A stretch of 64,000 nucleotides of DNA from contig NZ_JAUMKD010000001.1 in the NCBI RefSeq assembly GCF_030519475.1, positions 434,001 to 498,000 of the forward strand, written 5' to 3'. The translations under genes and the position numbers were made by a program. Numbering within the stretch: position 1 is the stretch's first letter; each line of letters opens with the position of its first letter. Of this stretch, positions 54,836 to 62,634 are shown in pieces. The notes beneath the pieces were generated by a model. That model was given only the letters and a program-made list of their open reading frames with translations. It was not told where the DNA came from and did not search any database. The DNA is from Micromonospora sp. C28SCA-DRY-2. Its GTDB lineage: Bacteria > Actinomycetota > Actinomycetes > Mycobacteriales > Micromonosporaceae.

Positions 54836-57415
54836 CTACAGCCGGCGCGGGCCGGTGTCCGGCCGGTCGGCCGCGGAGCCGGTGCGCACGGCGGCGTGCA
54901 GCACCGAGAGGCCGTCCGGCCGCACCAGCACCGGGTTCAGGGTGAGGGAACGGACCCGGGGCTGCTCGTCGGCGAGCCGGCCGACCCGCAGCAGCAGCTC
55001 GGCCAGGGCCGCCCGGTCCACCGGCGCGGCGCCCCGGTGCCCGCGCAGCAGCGGCGCCGCGCGCGGCTCGTCGACCAGCTCGGCGGCGTCCAGGTCGGTC
55101 AGCGGGACGGCCCGCCAGGCCCGGTCGCCGAGCAGCTCGGTCGCGACGCCGCCGAGGCCGAAGCCGACCACCGGCCCGAACGCCGGGTCCTCCACCAGCT
55201 CGACCACGCAGGCCACGCCGGGCGGGACCATCGGCTGGACCAGCACGTCCGCGCCGAAGACCGGGGACATCTCGGCGTACGCGCGGCGCAGGGTCGCCGG
55301 GTCGGGCAGGTCGAGCCGGACCGCGCCCAGGTCGAGCCGGTGCCGCAGCCCGGGGGCGGCCGCCTTCAGCGCCACCGGGTAGCCGAGCCGGTCCGCCGCG
55401 GCCACCGCCTCGTCGGCCGAGCGCGCGGGCACCGACTCGACCACCTCGATGCCGTACGCGGCGAGCAGGCCCGCCGGGTCGGTGGCCTCCGGGCGCAGCG
55501 CCGCCTGCGCCGCAGCCCGGTCGACGCCGGGCAGCTCCGGCACCGCCCCGGGCGGGCGGCGCAGCCAGTCGGCGTACGCGGCGACCCGGGCCAGGGCGCG
55601 GACCGCCTCCTCCACGCTCGGGTACGCCGGCACCCCGGCCGGCGCCCGGCCGACCAGGAACGTGGCCACTGTCGGCTTGCCGGGCGCGAGCGCGTTGGGC
55701 AACGCGGCGGAGAAGTCCGCCTCGGCGTCGGGGAGCTGGCCGGGCAGCGGCGGCGCGAAGACCACCACCAGCGCGTCCACCTGGTCGTCGGCGGCGGTCT
55801 CGGCCAGCGCGGCGGCGAACTCAGCGGCCCCGGCGCGCGGTCCGACGTCCCGGACGCCGCCGGCGGCGACGGTCAGCCCCTGGGCGGCGCAGGCGGTGGC
55901 GGCCAGCCCGGTCAGCGCCGAGGAGTTGCCCACCACGCCGACCCGCCGGCCGGCCGGCAGCGGCTGGTTGGCCAGCAGCACCCCGACGTCGAGCAGTTCG
56001 GCCACGGTGTCCACCCGGATCACGCCGGACTGGGCGAACAGCGCGCTCACCGCCACCTCGTCGGGGCCGACGGAGTCGCCGACGCCCGGCGGGCGGGCCG
56101 GCGAGGCGAGCGCCACCACCGGCTTGTCCCGGCCGATCCGGCGGGCCAGCCGGGCGAACTTGCGCGGATTGCCGAACGTCTCCAGGTACAGCATGATCAC
56201 GTCGGTGCCCGGGTCGTCCTGCCAGTACTGGAGCAGGTCGTTGCCGGAGACGTCGGCCCGGTTGCCCGCGGAGACGAAGCTGGACAGCCCCAACCCGCGG
56301 CGGTCCGCCTCGGCCAGCAGGGCCACCCCGAACGCGCCGGACTGGCTGAAGATGCCCACCCGGCCGGGCACCGGCAGCCGCGGGGCGAGGGTGGCGTTGA
56401 GGCGTACCGCCGGATCGGTGTTGGCGACGCCGAGGCAGTTCGGGCCGACCACCCGCATCCCGGCGGCGTGCGCGGCGCGGACCAGGGCCCGTTGCGCCGC
56501 GGCCCCCTCCGGACCGGCCTCGGCGAAGCCGGCGGAGATCACCACCAGGCCGTGCACCCCGGCGGCGGCCGCGTCCGCGACCACCGTCTGCGCCGCCTCC
56601 GGCGGCACCGCGACCACGGCCAGGTCCACCGGCAGGCCGGCCGCGGCCGCCGACGGGTACGCGGGCAGCCCGGCGACCGTCGCCGCGCTCGGATGCACCG
56701 GCACCACCGAGCCGGTGAAGCCGGAGTCGCGCAGGTGCCCCAGCACCGCCGCGCCGACGCCCTGCCCGGTGGCGCTGGCACCGTAGACCGCCACCCCGCG
56801 CGGGGCGAGCAGCCGGGCGATGGACCGGGCCTCGGTGCGGTGCTCCCGGCCGCGCTGCACCTCCAGCGTCGCCTCGGTGGGCGCGATCGGGAAGCTCAGG
56901 TGCACCACGCCGTCGGCGAACTCGCGCTGGACCTGGTAGCCGAAGTCGGCGAAGACCCGCAGCATCGCGCCGTTGGCCGGCAGCACCTCGGCGACGAAGT
57001 TGACGATGCCGACCCGGCGGGCCGCGTCGGCCAGGTGCTCCAGCAGCACCGAGCCGATCCCCCGGCCCTGGTAGGCGTCCTCGACCACGAAGGCGACCTC
57101 GGCCTCGGGCGCCTCCGGGCCGAGCCGCTCGTAGCGCCCCACGGCGACGATCCGGTCGCCGGCCAGCACCACGAACGCCTCCCGGTCGCGGTGGTCGACG
57201 TTGACGAAGCGCTGCAGGTCGCGTTCCGGGATCCGCGGGTACGGCGAGAAGTAGCGCAGGTAGCGGGTGCGCTCGGAGAACCGGGAGTGCATGGCCACGA
57301 TGCCCGGGGCGTCCGCCGGCCCGATCTGTCGCAGCTGGACGGTGGTGCCGTCGCTGAGCAGCACGTCCACCGGTTGCGGCGCGGTCGCCACCGGCCCGGC
57401 CGGGGGTTCAGTCAC
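54836..57415 (-). CDS. Pat-like GNAT acetyltransferase fused to a degenerate acyl-CoA synthetase (NDP-forming)
   Basis: An 859-residue fusion. Residues 15-180 are a GNAT domain with the acetyl-CoA loop QGRGIG (116-121) and acidic residues in EAEVAFVVED. Residues 195-700 resemble the alpha part of ADP-forming acetyl-CoA synthetase (SQSGAFGVALLAEAD, FVSAGNRADVSGNDLLQYW), and 640-850 an ATP-grasp part. Where active enzymes have the SHTGS-type motif with the phosphorylated His, this one reads ASPARPPGVGDSVGPDEVAV (437-456), so ligase activity is probably lost. Such fusions acetylate and switch off acyl-CoA synthetases. It overlaps acuC by 8 bp, the matching deacetylase. Confidence 0.88.
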   Translation of the reverse strand: MTEPPAGPVATAPQPVDVLLSDGTTVQLRQIGPADAPGIVAMHSRFSERTRYLRYFSPYPRIPERDLQRFVNVDHRDREAFVVLAGDRIVAVGRYERLGPEAPEAEVAFVVEDAYQGRGIGSVLLEHLADAARRVGIVNFVAEVLPANGAMLRVFADFGYQVQREFADGVVHLSFPIAPTEATLEVQRGREHRTEARSIARLLAPRGVAVYGASATGQGVGAAVLGHLRDSGFTGSVVPVHPSAATVAGLPAYPSAAAAGLPVDLAVVAVPPEAAQTVVADAAAAGVHGLVVISAGFAEAGPEGAAAQRALVRAAHAAGMRVVGPNCLGVANTDPAVRLNATLAPRLPVPGRVGIFSQSGAFGVALLAEADRRGLGLSSFVSAGNRADVSGNDLLQYWQDDPGTDVIMLYLETFGNPRKFARLARRIGRDKPVVALASPARPPGVGDSVGPDEVAVSALFAQSGVIRVDTVAELLDVGVLLANQPLPAGRRVGVVGNSSALTGLAATACAAQGLTVAAGGVRDVGPRAGAAEFAAALAETAADDQVDALVVVFAPPLPGQLPDAEADFSAALPNALAPGKPTVATFLVGRAPAGVPAYPSVEEAVRALARVAAYADWLRRPPGAVPELPGVDRAAAQAALRPEATDPAGLLAAYGIEVVESVPARSADEAVAAADRLGYPVALKAAAPGLRHRLDLGAVRLDLPDPATLRRAYAEMSPVFGADVLVQPMVPPGVACVVELVEDPAFGPVVGFGLGGVATELLGDRAWRAVPLTDLDAAELVDEPRAAPLLRGHRGAAPVDRAALAELLLRVGRLADEQPRVRSLTLNPVLVRPDGLSVLHAAVRTGSAADRPDTGPRRL

Positions 57416-58589
57416 GGGGGTCGTGCGGGTCGAGCCCGAACAGCGGGAAGACCGCCTTGCGGGTGGCCGCGATGGCCCGGTCCACCGCGTTCGGCTCCCC
57501 GGTCGGCTGCCACGGCTCGTACGCCGGGTCGACGTCGTCGGTCATCCGCAGCGGCACCTGGTGGCCGGGACGGCGCGCGGCGGCCAGTTCCCGCCAGGCC
57601 GGCGGGGTGAGCGTGGCCGGGTCGACCGGCTCGCCGGTGGCGACCGCCAGCAGGTGCGTCCAGGCCCGGGGCACCACCTCGACCAGCGCGTACCCGCCGC
57701 CGCCGGTGGCCACCCAGCGGCCGTCGCAGAGTTCGTCGGCGAGCGCCCGCAGGACCAGGTAGGTGGCGCGCTGCCCGTCCACCGACAGGTGCAGGTCGGC
57801 CAGCGGGTCGAGCCGGTGCCCGTCCGCGCCGCACTGGGTGACCAGCAACTGCGGCCGGAACGCGCGCAGCACCGAGGGCACGATCGCGTGGAACGCGCGC
57901 TGCCAGCCGGCGTCGCCGACGCCCGGCGGCAGCGGCACGTTGACCGCCGTCCCCACCGCCTCCGGGCCGCCGGTCTCGTCCGGGAACCCGGTGCCGGGGA
58001 AGAGCGCGAGCGGGGTCTCGTGCAGGCTGACCGTGAGCACCCGCGGGTCGTCCCAGAAGATCTGCTGCACCCCGTCGCCGTGGTGCACGTCCACGTCGAC
58101 GTAGGCGATCCGCTCGGCGCCCAGGTCGAGCAGGCGGGCGATGGCCACCGCCGGGTCGTTGTAGACGCAGAAGCCGGCGGCCCGGGCCGGCATCGCGTGG
58201 TGCAGGCCGCCGGCCACGTTGACCGCGCGGCGGGCCTCGCCCCGCCAGACCGCCTCGGCGGCGGCCACGCTGGCGCCGGCGACCAGCGCGCTGGACTCGT
58301 GCATCCCTTGGAAGACCGGATTGTCCGAGGTGCCCAGCCCGAACCCGGCGAAGAGCGGATCGCTCGGCGCGACCCGCACCGCGTCCAGGTAGCGCGGGTC
58401 GTGCACCCGGGTCAGCAGCGCCTCGTCGGCCGGCTCCGGCTTGACCAGCCGCACCCCCGGCCGGCGCAGGACGCCCAGCTCGCGGGCGAGCGCCATGGTC
58501 AGCTCCACCCGCACCGGGTCCAGCGGGTGGTCACCCATGTCGTAGGCGAGCAGCGACTCGTCCCACACCACCACCGTGTCGTCGGACAT
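57408..58589 (-). CDS. acuC: AcuC-type histone deacetylase family protein
   Basis: A 393-residue zinc-dependent deacetylase. His130-His131 in GGLHHAMP form the charge relay; YVDVDVHHGDGVQQIF supplies zinc ligands Asp167 and His169; the third ligand Asp is in GHRLDPLADLHLS, and the GGGGYALVEVVP tyrosine block follows. AcuC removes acetyl groups from lysines, classically reactivating acetyl-CoA synthetase. Translational overlap with the Pat-like acetyltransferase makes this an acetylate/deacetylate pair. The ATG has only a weak site (GATGAG). A rhodanese gene lies 47 bp upstream on the same strand. Confidence 0.94.
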   Translation of the reverse strand: MSDDTVVVWDESLLAYDMGDHPLDPVRVELTMALARELGVLRRPGVRLVKPEPADEALLTRVHDPRYLDAVRVAPSDPLFAGFGLGTSDNPVFQGMHESSALVAGASVAAAEAVWRGEARRAVNVAGGLHHAMPARAAGFCVYNDPAVAIARLLDLGAERIAYVDVDVHHGDGVQQIFWDDPRVLTVSLHETPLALFPGTGFPDETGGPEAVGTAVNVPLPPGVGDAGWQRAFHAIVPSVLRAFRPQLLVTQCGADGHRLDPLADLHLSVDGQRATYLVLRALADELCDGRWVATGGGGYALVEVVPRAWTHLLAVATGEPVDPATLTPPAWRELAAARRPGHQVPLRMTDDVDPAYEPWQPTGEPNAVDRAIAATRKAVFPLFGLDPHDPRD

Positions 58590-58636
58590 GGGCTCATCGT
58601 CGCACGCGTCCCGGAGTGACCCCGCGCACGCGCTGC

Positions 58637-59494
58637 TCACGCGTCGGGTGTCGCCCCGGTGGCCACCGGCCGGGAGGGGTCGGCGACCCAGTTGCTCCAC
58701 GAGCCGACGTAGAGCGCGGCGTCCGGGCGGCCGGCCAGGTGCAGGGCGAGCACCGCCTGGGCGGCGGTCACCCCCGAGCCGCAGTACGCCCCGACCGGGC
58801 GGTCCGCGCCGACCCCGGCGGCGGCGAACCGGTCGCGCAGCGCGTCGGCGGCCGGGAACCGCCCGTCCGGACCGACGTACTCGGCCGCCGGCAGGTTGGC
58901 CGCGCCCGGCACGTGCCCGGCCACCGGGTCGATCGGCTCCGTCTCGCCCCGGTAGCGGGGGGCGGTCCGCACGTCCAGCAGCACGCCGTCGCCGGCGGCG
59001 AGCCGGGCCGCCGCGCCCGCGTCGAGCACCGGCAGTTCGCCCGGCCGGACGGTGACGTCGCCGGGGCGGGGCTCGGGCACCTCGGTCGAGGTGGGCAGCC
59101 CGGCCGCCAGCCAGGCCGGGAAGCCGCCGTGCAGCAGCCGCACCGCGCGGTGGCCGGCCCAGCGCAGCGTCCACCAGGCCCGCGCGGCGGCCATGCCGTC
59201 GCCGCCGTCGTACACCACCACGGGGTGACCGGCGCGGACGCCGGCGGCCCGCAGCGCCGCCTGCAACGCGGCCGGGTCGGGCAGCGGGTGCCGGCCGGCG
59301 GCGCCGGGCGGCCCGCAGAGGTCGGTGTCCAGGTCGACGAAGACCGCGCCGGGCAGGTGGCCGGCCGCGTAGTCGTCCCGGCCGGGCGGGCCGGTGAGCC
59401 GCCAGCGGACGTCGAGCACGGTGGGCGGGTCGGCGCGGTCGAGCTCGGCGGCGAGCCGGTCGGGTTCGACCAGAAGATCATCGGTACCGGACAT
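58637..59494 (-). CDS. sseA: Two-domain rhodanese/mercaptopyruvate sulfurtransferase
   Basis: A 285-residue sulfurtransferase with two rhodanese domains. The N-terminal one is inactive (VVVYDGGDGMAAARAWW where the active Cys would be). The C-terminal one has the active loop CGSGVTA with Cys238; this loop is nearer to the mercaptopyruvate sulfurtransferase type (CGSGVTA) than to thiosulfate sulfurtransferase (CRxGxR). Domain motifs GHLPGAVFVDLD and GHVPGAANLPA are standard. It moves sulfur from 3-mercaptopyruvate to an acceptor such as a thiol or cyanide. Divergent from ideR. Confidence 0.93.
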   Translation of the reverse strand: MSGTDDLLVEPDRLAAELDRADPPTVLDVRWRLTGPPGRDDYAAGHLPGAVFVDLDTDLCGPPGAAGRHPLPDPAALQAALRAAGVRAGHPVVVYDGGDGMAAARAWWTLRWAGHRAVRLLHGGFPAWLAAGLPTSTEVPEPRPGDVTVRPGELPVLDAGAAARLAAGDGVLLDVRTAPRYRGETEPIDPVAGHVPGAANLPAAEYVGPDGRFPAADALRDRFAAAGVGADRPVGAYCGSGVTAAQAVLALHLAGRPDAALYVGSWSNWVADPSRPVATGATPDA

Positions 59495-59563
59495 GGCGTC
59501 CAGTCAACACCATCGGGGCTGCCACCACCGGTTCGGCGGCGGTCAATCGTCGGACGTCCGAGG

Positions 59564-59569
59564 TAGCAT
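59564..59569 (+). promoter_or_regulatory. -10 element of ideR
   Basis: TAGCAT fits TANNNT, about 25 nt before the ideR start, giving a short leader. A GGAGGG lies 11 nt before the ATG, longer spacing than usual. Confidence 0.4.
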
Positions 59570-59594
59570 CGACCACCGGAGGGCCGCTGACGAT

Positions 59595-60284
59595 ATGAAG
59601 TCTCACGACCTGGTCGATACGACCGAGATGTACCTGCGCACCATCCTCGAACTCGAGGAGGAGGGGGTGCCGCCGCTGCGCGCCCGGATCGCCGAACGGC
59701 TGCGGCAGAGCGGCCCCACCGTCAGCCAGACCGTCGCCCGGATGGAGCGCGACGGCCTGCTCACGGTCGAGGGCGACCGGCACCTGACGCTCACCGCGCA
59801 GGGCCGGGCCACCGCGGTCTCGGTGATGCGCAAGCACCGGCTGGCCGAGCTGCTGCTCGTCAACGTGATCGGGATGCCCTACGAGGAGGCCCACGAGGAG
59901 GCCTGCCGGTGGGAGCACGTGATGAGCGACGCGGTCGAGAAGCGGGTCTACGACCTGCTCAACCGGCCCACCCGCTCGCCGTACGGCAACCCCATCCCCG
60001 GGCTGGAGGAGCTGGGCTCCCCCGAGCCGCAGACCGCCGAGGTGGCCGAGGGTGAGCGCAACCTGGCGTTCCCCGGCCTGTCCGGGCCGGTGGTGGTGCG
60101 GCGGATCTGCGAGAGCGTGCAGACCAACGCCGACGTGCTGCGCCAGCTGCACGCCGCCGGTGTCGACCCGGGTGCCCGGGTGACCGTGGCGCAGGAGCGC
60201 GACGGGGTCTCCATCGACCGTGACGGCGGCCGGATCCGGCTGCCCCGCGAGGTCGCCTCGCGGGTCTTCGTCGCGGCCGGCTGA
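59595..60284 (+). CDS. ideR: Iron-dependent repressor of the DtxR/IdeR family
   Basis: A 229-residue Fe2+-responsive repressor. The winged helix has RIAERLRQSGPTVSQTVARM. All DtxR metal residues are found, shifted by two: Met12, Cys104, Glu107, His108 (primary site) and His81, Glu85, His100 (ancillary site). The C-terminal SH3-like domain is present (GARVTVAQERDGVSIDRDG). It would control siderophore uptake and iron storage genes, none of which are in the window. In M. tuberculosis ideR (Rv2711) follows sigB directly; here the ArsR and acetylation genes lie between. Confidence 0.96.
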   Translation: MKSHDLVDTTEMYLRTILELEEEGVPPLRARIAERLRQSGPTVSQTVARMERDGLLTVEGDRHLTLTAQGRATAVSVMRKHRLAELLLVNVIGMPYEEAHEEACRWEHVMSDAVEKRVYDLLNRPTRSPYGNPIPGLEELGSPEPQTAEVAEGERNLAFPGLSGPVVVRRICESVQTNADVLRQLHAAGVDPGARVTVAQERDGVSIDRDGGRIRLPREVASRVFVAAG

Positions 60285-60361
60285 CCGGTCCCGCTCCCGG
60301 GCCGGCTGGCCCCCGCTCCTGCGGCGGCCACCGGCCGGCCGGCTGACGGTGCCCGCCGCCG

Positions 60362-60910
60362 TCACAGGGCCCCGGTGTCGACCTTCTTCGCCAGGTCGAC
60401 CAGCGCGGCGACGAGGTCGTCCACCGCACCCCGGTCGGTGCCCTTCGGGCTGGTCCAGTGCAGCGTGGCCAGCCGCCCCCCGCCGGCCAGCCAGCCCACC
60501 TCGGCCACCGGGCCGTGACCGCCGCCCGCGGCACCGGTGCGCCGGTACGCCCGCTGGCCGAGCCCGGTGACCTTGGTCGCCTTCGCCGGCACCACGTCCT
60601 CGGTGAACGTGGTCGGGTCGATGGACGTCTCGGTCACGGTCAGGGTCAGCTCGGGCAGGCTCGCCGTTCCGGAGCGCACCACGCAGGTGTGGCTGTCGCC
60701 CCGATCGCTGGCCGCCGCCACGTCGAAACGGACCTGGGCGTGCTCCTCGATCACGGCGAAGTCGAGCAGCCGGCACGCGCCGCCGGACGAGGCCGCCGGC
60801 ACGTCGATCGAGATCGGCGCCGGCGGCGGCACCGCCACCGGTTCGGCCTCCGCCGCGCAGCCCGCCACCAGTAGCACGGCCACGCCGGCGACCACGCTCC
60901 GCCCGTGCAC
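60362..60910 (-). CDS. Putative lipoprotein with DUF3558-like features
   Basis: A 182-residue exported lipoprotein: VHGRSVVAGVAVLLVAGC has a hydrophobic core and a perfect lipobox LVAGC with Cys18. A Pro-rich linker (EPVAVPPPAPISIDVP) follows, then a domain with cysteines in GGACRLLDF and HTCVVRSG that could pair. The pattern of an early CxLL and a later Cys resembles DUF3558-type actinobacterial lipoproteins, which I cannot confirm. The GTG at 60910 has GGAGG 7 nt upstream. It is convergent with ideR. Confidence 0.78.
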   Translation of the reverse strand: MHGRSVVAGVAVLLVAGCAAEAEPVAVPPPAPISIDVPAASSGGACRLLDFAVIEEHAQVRFDVAAASDRGDSHTCVVRSGTASLPELTLTVTETSIDPTTFTEDVVPAKATKVTGLGQRAYRRTGAAGGGHGPVAEVGWLAGGGRLATLHWTSPKGTDRGAVDDLVAALVDLAKKVDTGAL

Positions 60911-60984
60911 GATCACTCCTCCGCTGTCCACCCCGACGTGTCCGCCGGACACCGTACGGGCTCACCCGGTCCCGGCGGAAGCCC

Positions 60985-61227
60985 TCAATCGGCCACGTAC
61001 GGGCAGTGCCGGCAGCCGCGGCCGCAGCAGGTGCCCCGGCGGGCCAGGAAGCCCGCGCTGAGCACGAAGAGACCGGTGCCCGGGTCGAGGTAGCCGGCCT
61101 CCCCGGCGGCCAGCGCGGCGGCGTGCGCGGCGAGGATCCGGTCCCGGTCGGGGTGCCCGGGCGGCAGCCGGGACGGGTGCGGCTCGGTCAACGGCCGGTC
61201 CGCCAGCGGTCGTCGCTCTCCGCTCAC
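60985..61227 (-). CDS. DUF5522 small cysteine-rich protein
   Basis: An 80-residue protein ending with the DUF5522 signature GYLDPGTGLFVLSAGFLARR, then GTCCGRGCRHCPY. Four cysteines (CCxxxCxxC) suggest a metal site. The function is unknown. The GTG start has no Shine-Dalgarno sequence, but TAGACT ends 6 nt before it, so it is probably leaderless. Gene lies between the lipoprotein and the repeat-rich end of the asparaginase gene, all on the minus strand. Confidence 0.85.
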   Translation of the reverse strand: MSGERRPLADRPLTEPHPSRLPPGHPDRDRILAAHAAALAAGEAGYLDPGTGLFVLSAGFLARRGTCCGRGCRHCPYVAD

Positions 61228-61239
61228 CGGGGCAGTCTA
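61227..61239 (-). promoter_or_regulatory. Leaderless promoter of the DUF5522 gene
   Basis: TAGACT (61239-61234, minus strand) ends 6 nt before the GTG. The same hexamer precedes dxs. Confidence 0.55.
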
Positions 61240-61259
61240 GGGAGACGACCCGGCCGCCC

Positions 61260-61450
61260 CGGACCAGGGCGGCGACCCATCCGCCCGGACCAGGGCGGCG
61301 GCTCAGCCGGACCGGAGCGCGCGACTCAACCGCCGGGCCGCAGTGCGGCTCAGCCGCGCCGGGCCGGAGCGCGGCTCAGCGTGCCGGACCGGAGCGTCGC
61401 GGCGCAGCGGCGGCGGGCCGGAGCGCGGTTCAGCCGTGCCGGGCCAGGGC
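61260..61450. repeat. Degenerate tandem repeats at the end of the asparaginase gene
   Basis: About five imperfect units of 25-30 bp (core CCGGxCCGGAGCGCGGCTCAG) run up to and into the asparaginase stop region. A separate 15-mer, CGGACCAGGGCGGCG, occurs at 61260 and 61286. The units look like decayed copies of the gene end, because each keeps a GCTGA-like stop segment on the minus strand. Confidence 0.7.
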
Positions 61451-62419
61451 GGCGGTGATGGTGCCCCGGCTCGCACCCGCCGCGAGCAGCAGCCGGAGTA
61501 GCACCTTCGCCTTGTACGGGTCGAGCAGACCGCCGTCCAGCAGCCCGCGCCGGCGCAGGTCGGTCTCCGAGCCGACCGCGCCGTAGGTGTTCCGCAGCAC
61601 CGACCCGGCGCCGCAGCGGGAGGTGAGCACCACCGGGATCCGGTCGGCCAGGGCGCCGAGCACCGGGGCCAGCGTGGCGGGGACGTGCCCCACGCCGAAG
61701 CCGGCGACGACCAGTCCGTGGTGGGTGTCGGCGACCCGGTCGAGGAGCAGCCCGTCGTCGTCCAGGGTCACCGTGTGCAGGGCGACCCGGGTGTCGGCCA
61801 GCCGGGCCGGGTCGACCGGCGGCAGCGGCGCCGGCCGCTCCGGCCGGAGCAGCACGCGTACCCGCCCCTCGATCACGTGCCCGAGCGGGCCCGTGTTCGG
61901 CGAGGCGAAGGTGGCCGTGCTGGTGCTGTGCGTCTTGCGTACCCAGCGGGCGGCGTGGACCTCGTCGTTGAAGGCGACCAGCACGCCCAGGCCGCGGGCC
62001 GCCGGGGCGGCCGCCACCCGGGCCGCGGCCAGCAGGTTCGCCGGGCCGTCCGGGCCGGCCAGGGTCGGGTTGCGCATCGCCCCGGTGAACACCAGTGGCG
62101 CGTCGTGCGGCCAGACCAGGTCGGCCAGGAACGCCGACTCCTCCAGCGTGTCCGTGCCCTGGGTGACCACCGCGCCGGTGGCGCCCGCGGTCACCGCCCG
62201 GCCGGCGGCGTCGACCACGTCGAGCAGCTGGCGGTACGTCAGGTGGGCGCTGGGCACCGCGAGGGCGTCCCGTACGTCCAGCGGCGCGTCGAGGTCGCCG
62301 AGCCCGGGCACCGCGGCGACGAGGTCCGCGCCGGTCAGCCGGGTGACCACCCCCGCCCGCCCCGGGTCGTGCCCGCCCATCGCGATGGTGCCGCCGAGGG
62401 TGAACAGGGCGATGGACAC
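61430..62419 (-). CDS. ansA: L-asparaginase (type I/II asparaginase family)
   Basis: Hydrolyses L-asparagine to aspartate and ammonia. A 329-residue protein with both catalytic threonine motifs: LGGTIAM (Thr11) and VVTQGTDTLEE (Thr89-Asp90). The conserved lysine region follows as FTGAMRNPT and FNDEVHAARWVRKTHS. No signal peptide is present, so the enzyme is cytoplasmic. GTG has GGGAGG 7 nt upstream. Its 3' end merges with degenerate repeats. It stands as a single gene, downstream of a secreted metallopeptidase gene on the same strand. Confidence 0.93.
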   Translation of the reverse strand: MSIALFTLGGTIAMGGHDPGRAGVVTRLTGADLVAAVPGLGDLDAPLDVRDALAVPSAHLTYRQLLDVVDAAGRAVTAGATGAVVTQGTDTLEESAFLADLVWPHDAPLVFTGAMRNPTLAGPDGPANLLAAARVAAAPAARGLGVLVAFNDEVHAARWVRKTHSTSTATFASPNTGPLGHVIEGRVRVLLRPERPAPLPPVDPARLADTRVALHTVTLDDDGLLLDRVADTHHGLVVAGFGVGHVPATLAPVLGALADRIPVVLTSRCGAGSVLRNTYGAVGSETDLRRRGLLDGGLLDPYKAKVLLRLLLAAGASRGTITAALARHG

Positions 62420-62582
62420 GTGCGGACCTCCCGTCAGCGCCGCGGCGCGCGGCCCGCCGACCGTACCGCCCGGGCGGAATGGGGTGGCACCGGGCGAGCC
62501 GCGCCGGCAGGCTGGCCGGGTGCCCTACCGCCGCGTCGAGACCGATCCCGGCCCCGACGCCGTACGGGCAGGCGCACGACGG

Positions 62583-62617
62583 CCGCCTGCCGCGACCGGG
62601 GTGGTCGCGGCAGGCGG
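62583..62617 (-). terminator. Hairpin terminator after the M15-like gene
   Basis: A perfect 15-bp stem (62583-62597 with 62603-62617) with a 5-nt loop lies 17 bp downstream of the minus-strand stop codon. The rest of the 215-bp gap to asparaginase holds no recognisable gene. Confidence 0.75.
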
Positions 62618-62634
62618 GGTGACCGTCGTACGGG

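Noticed and set aside
54896-57610. A 904-codon plus-strand frame antisense to the acetyltransferase fusion.
   Set aside because: Composition is His/Arg/Gly-rich with no motif, and the minus strand encodes GNAT and synthetase domains.
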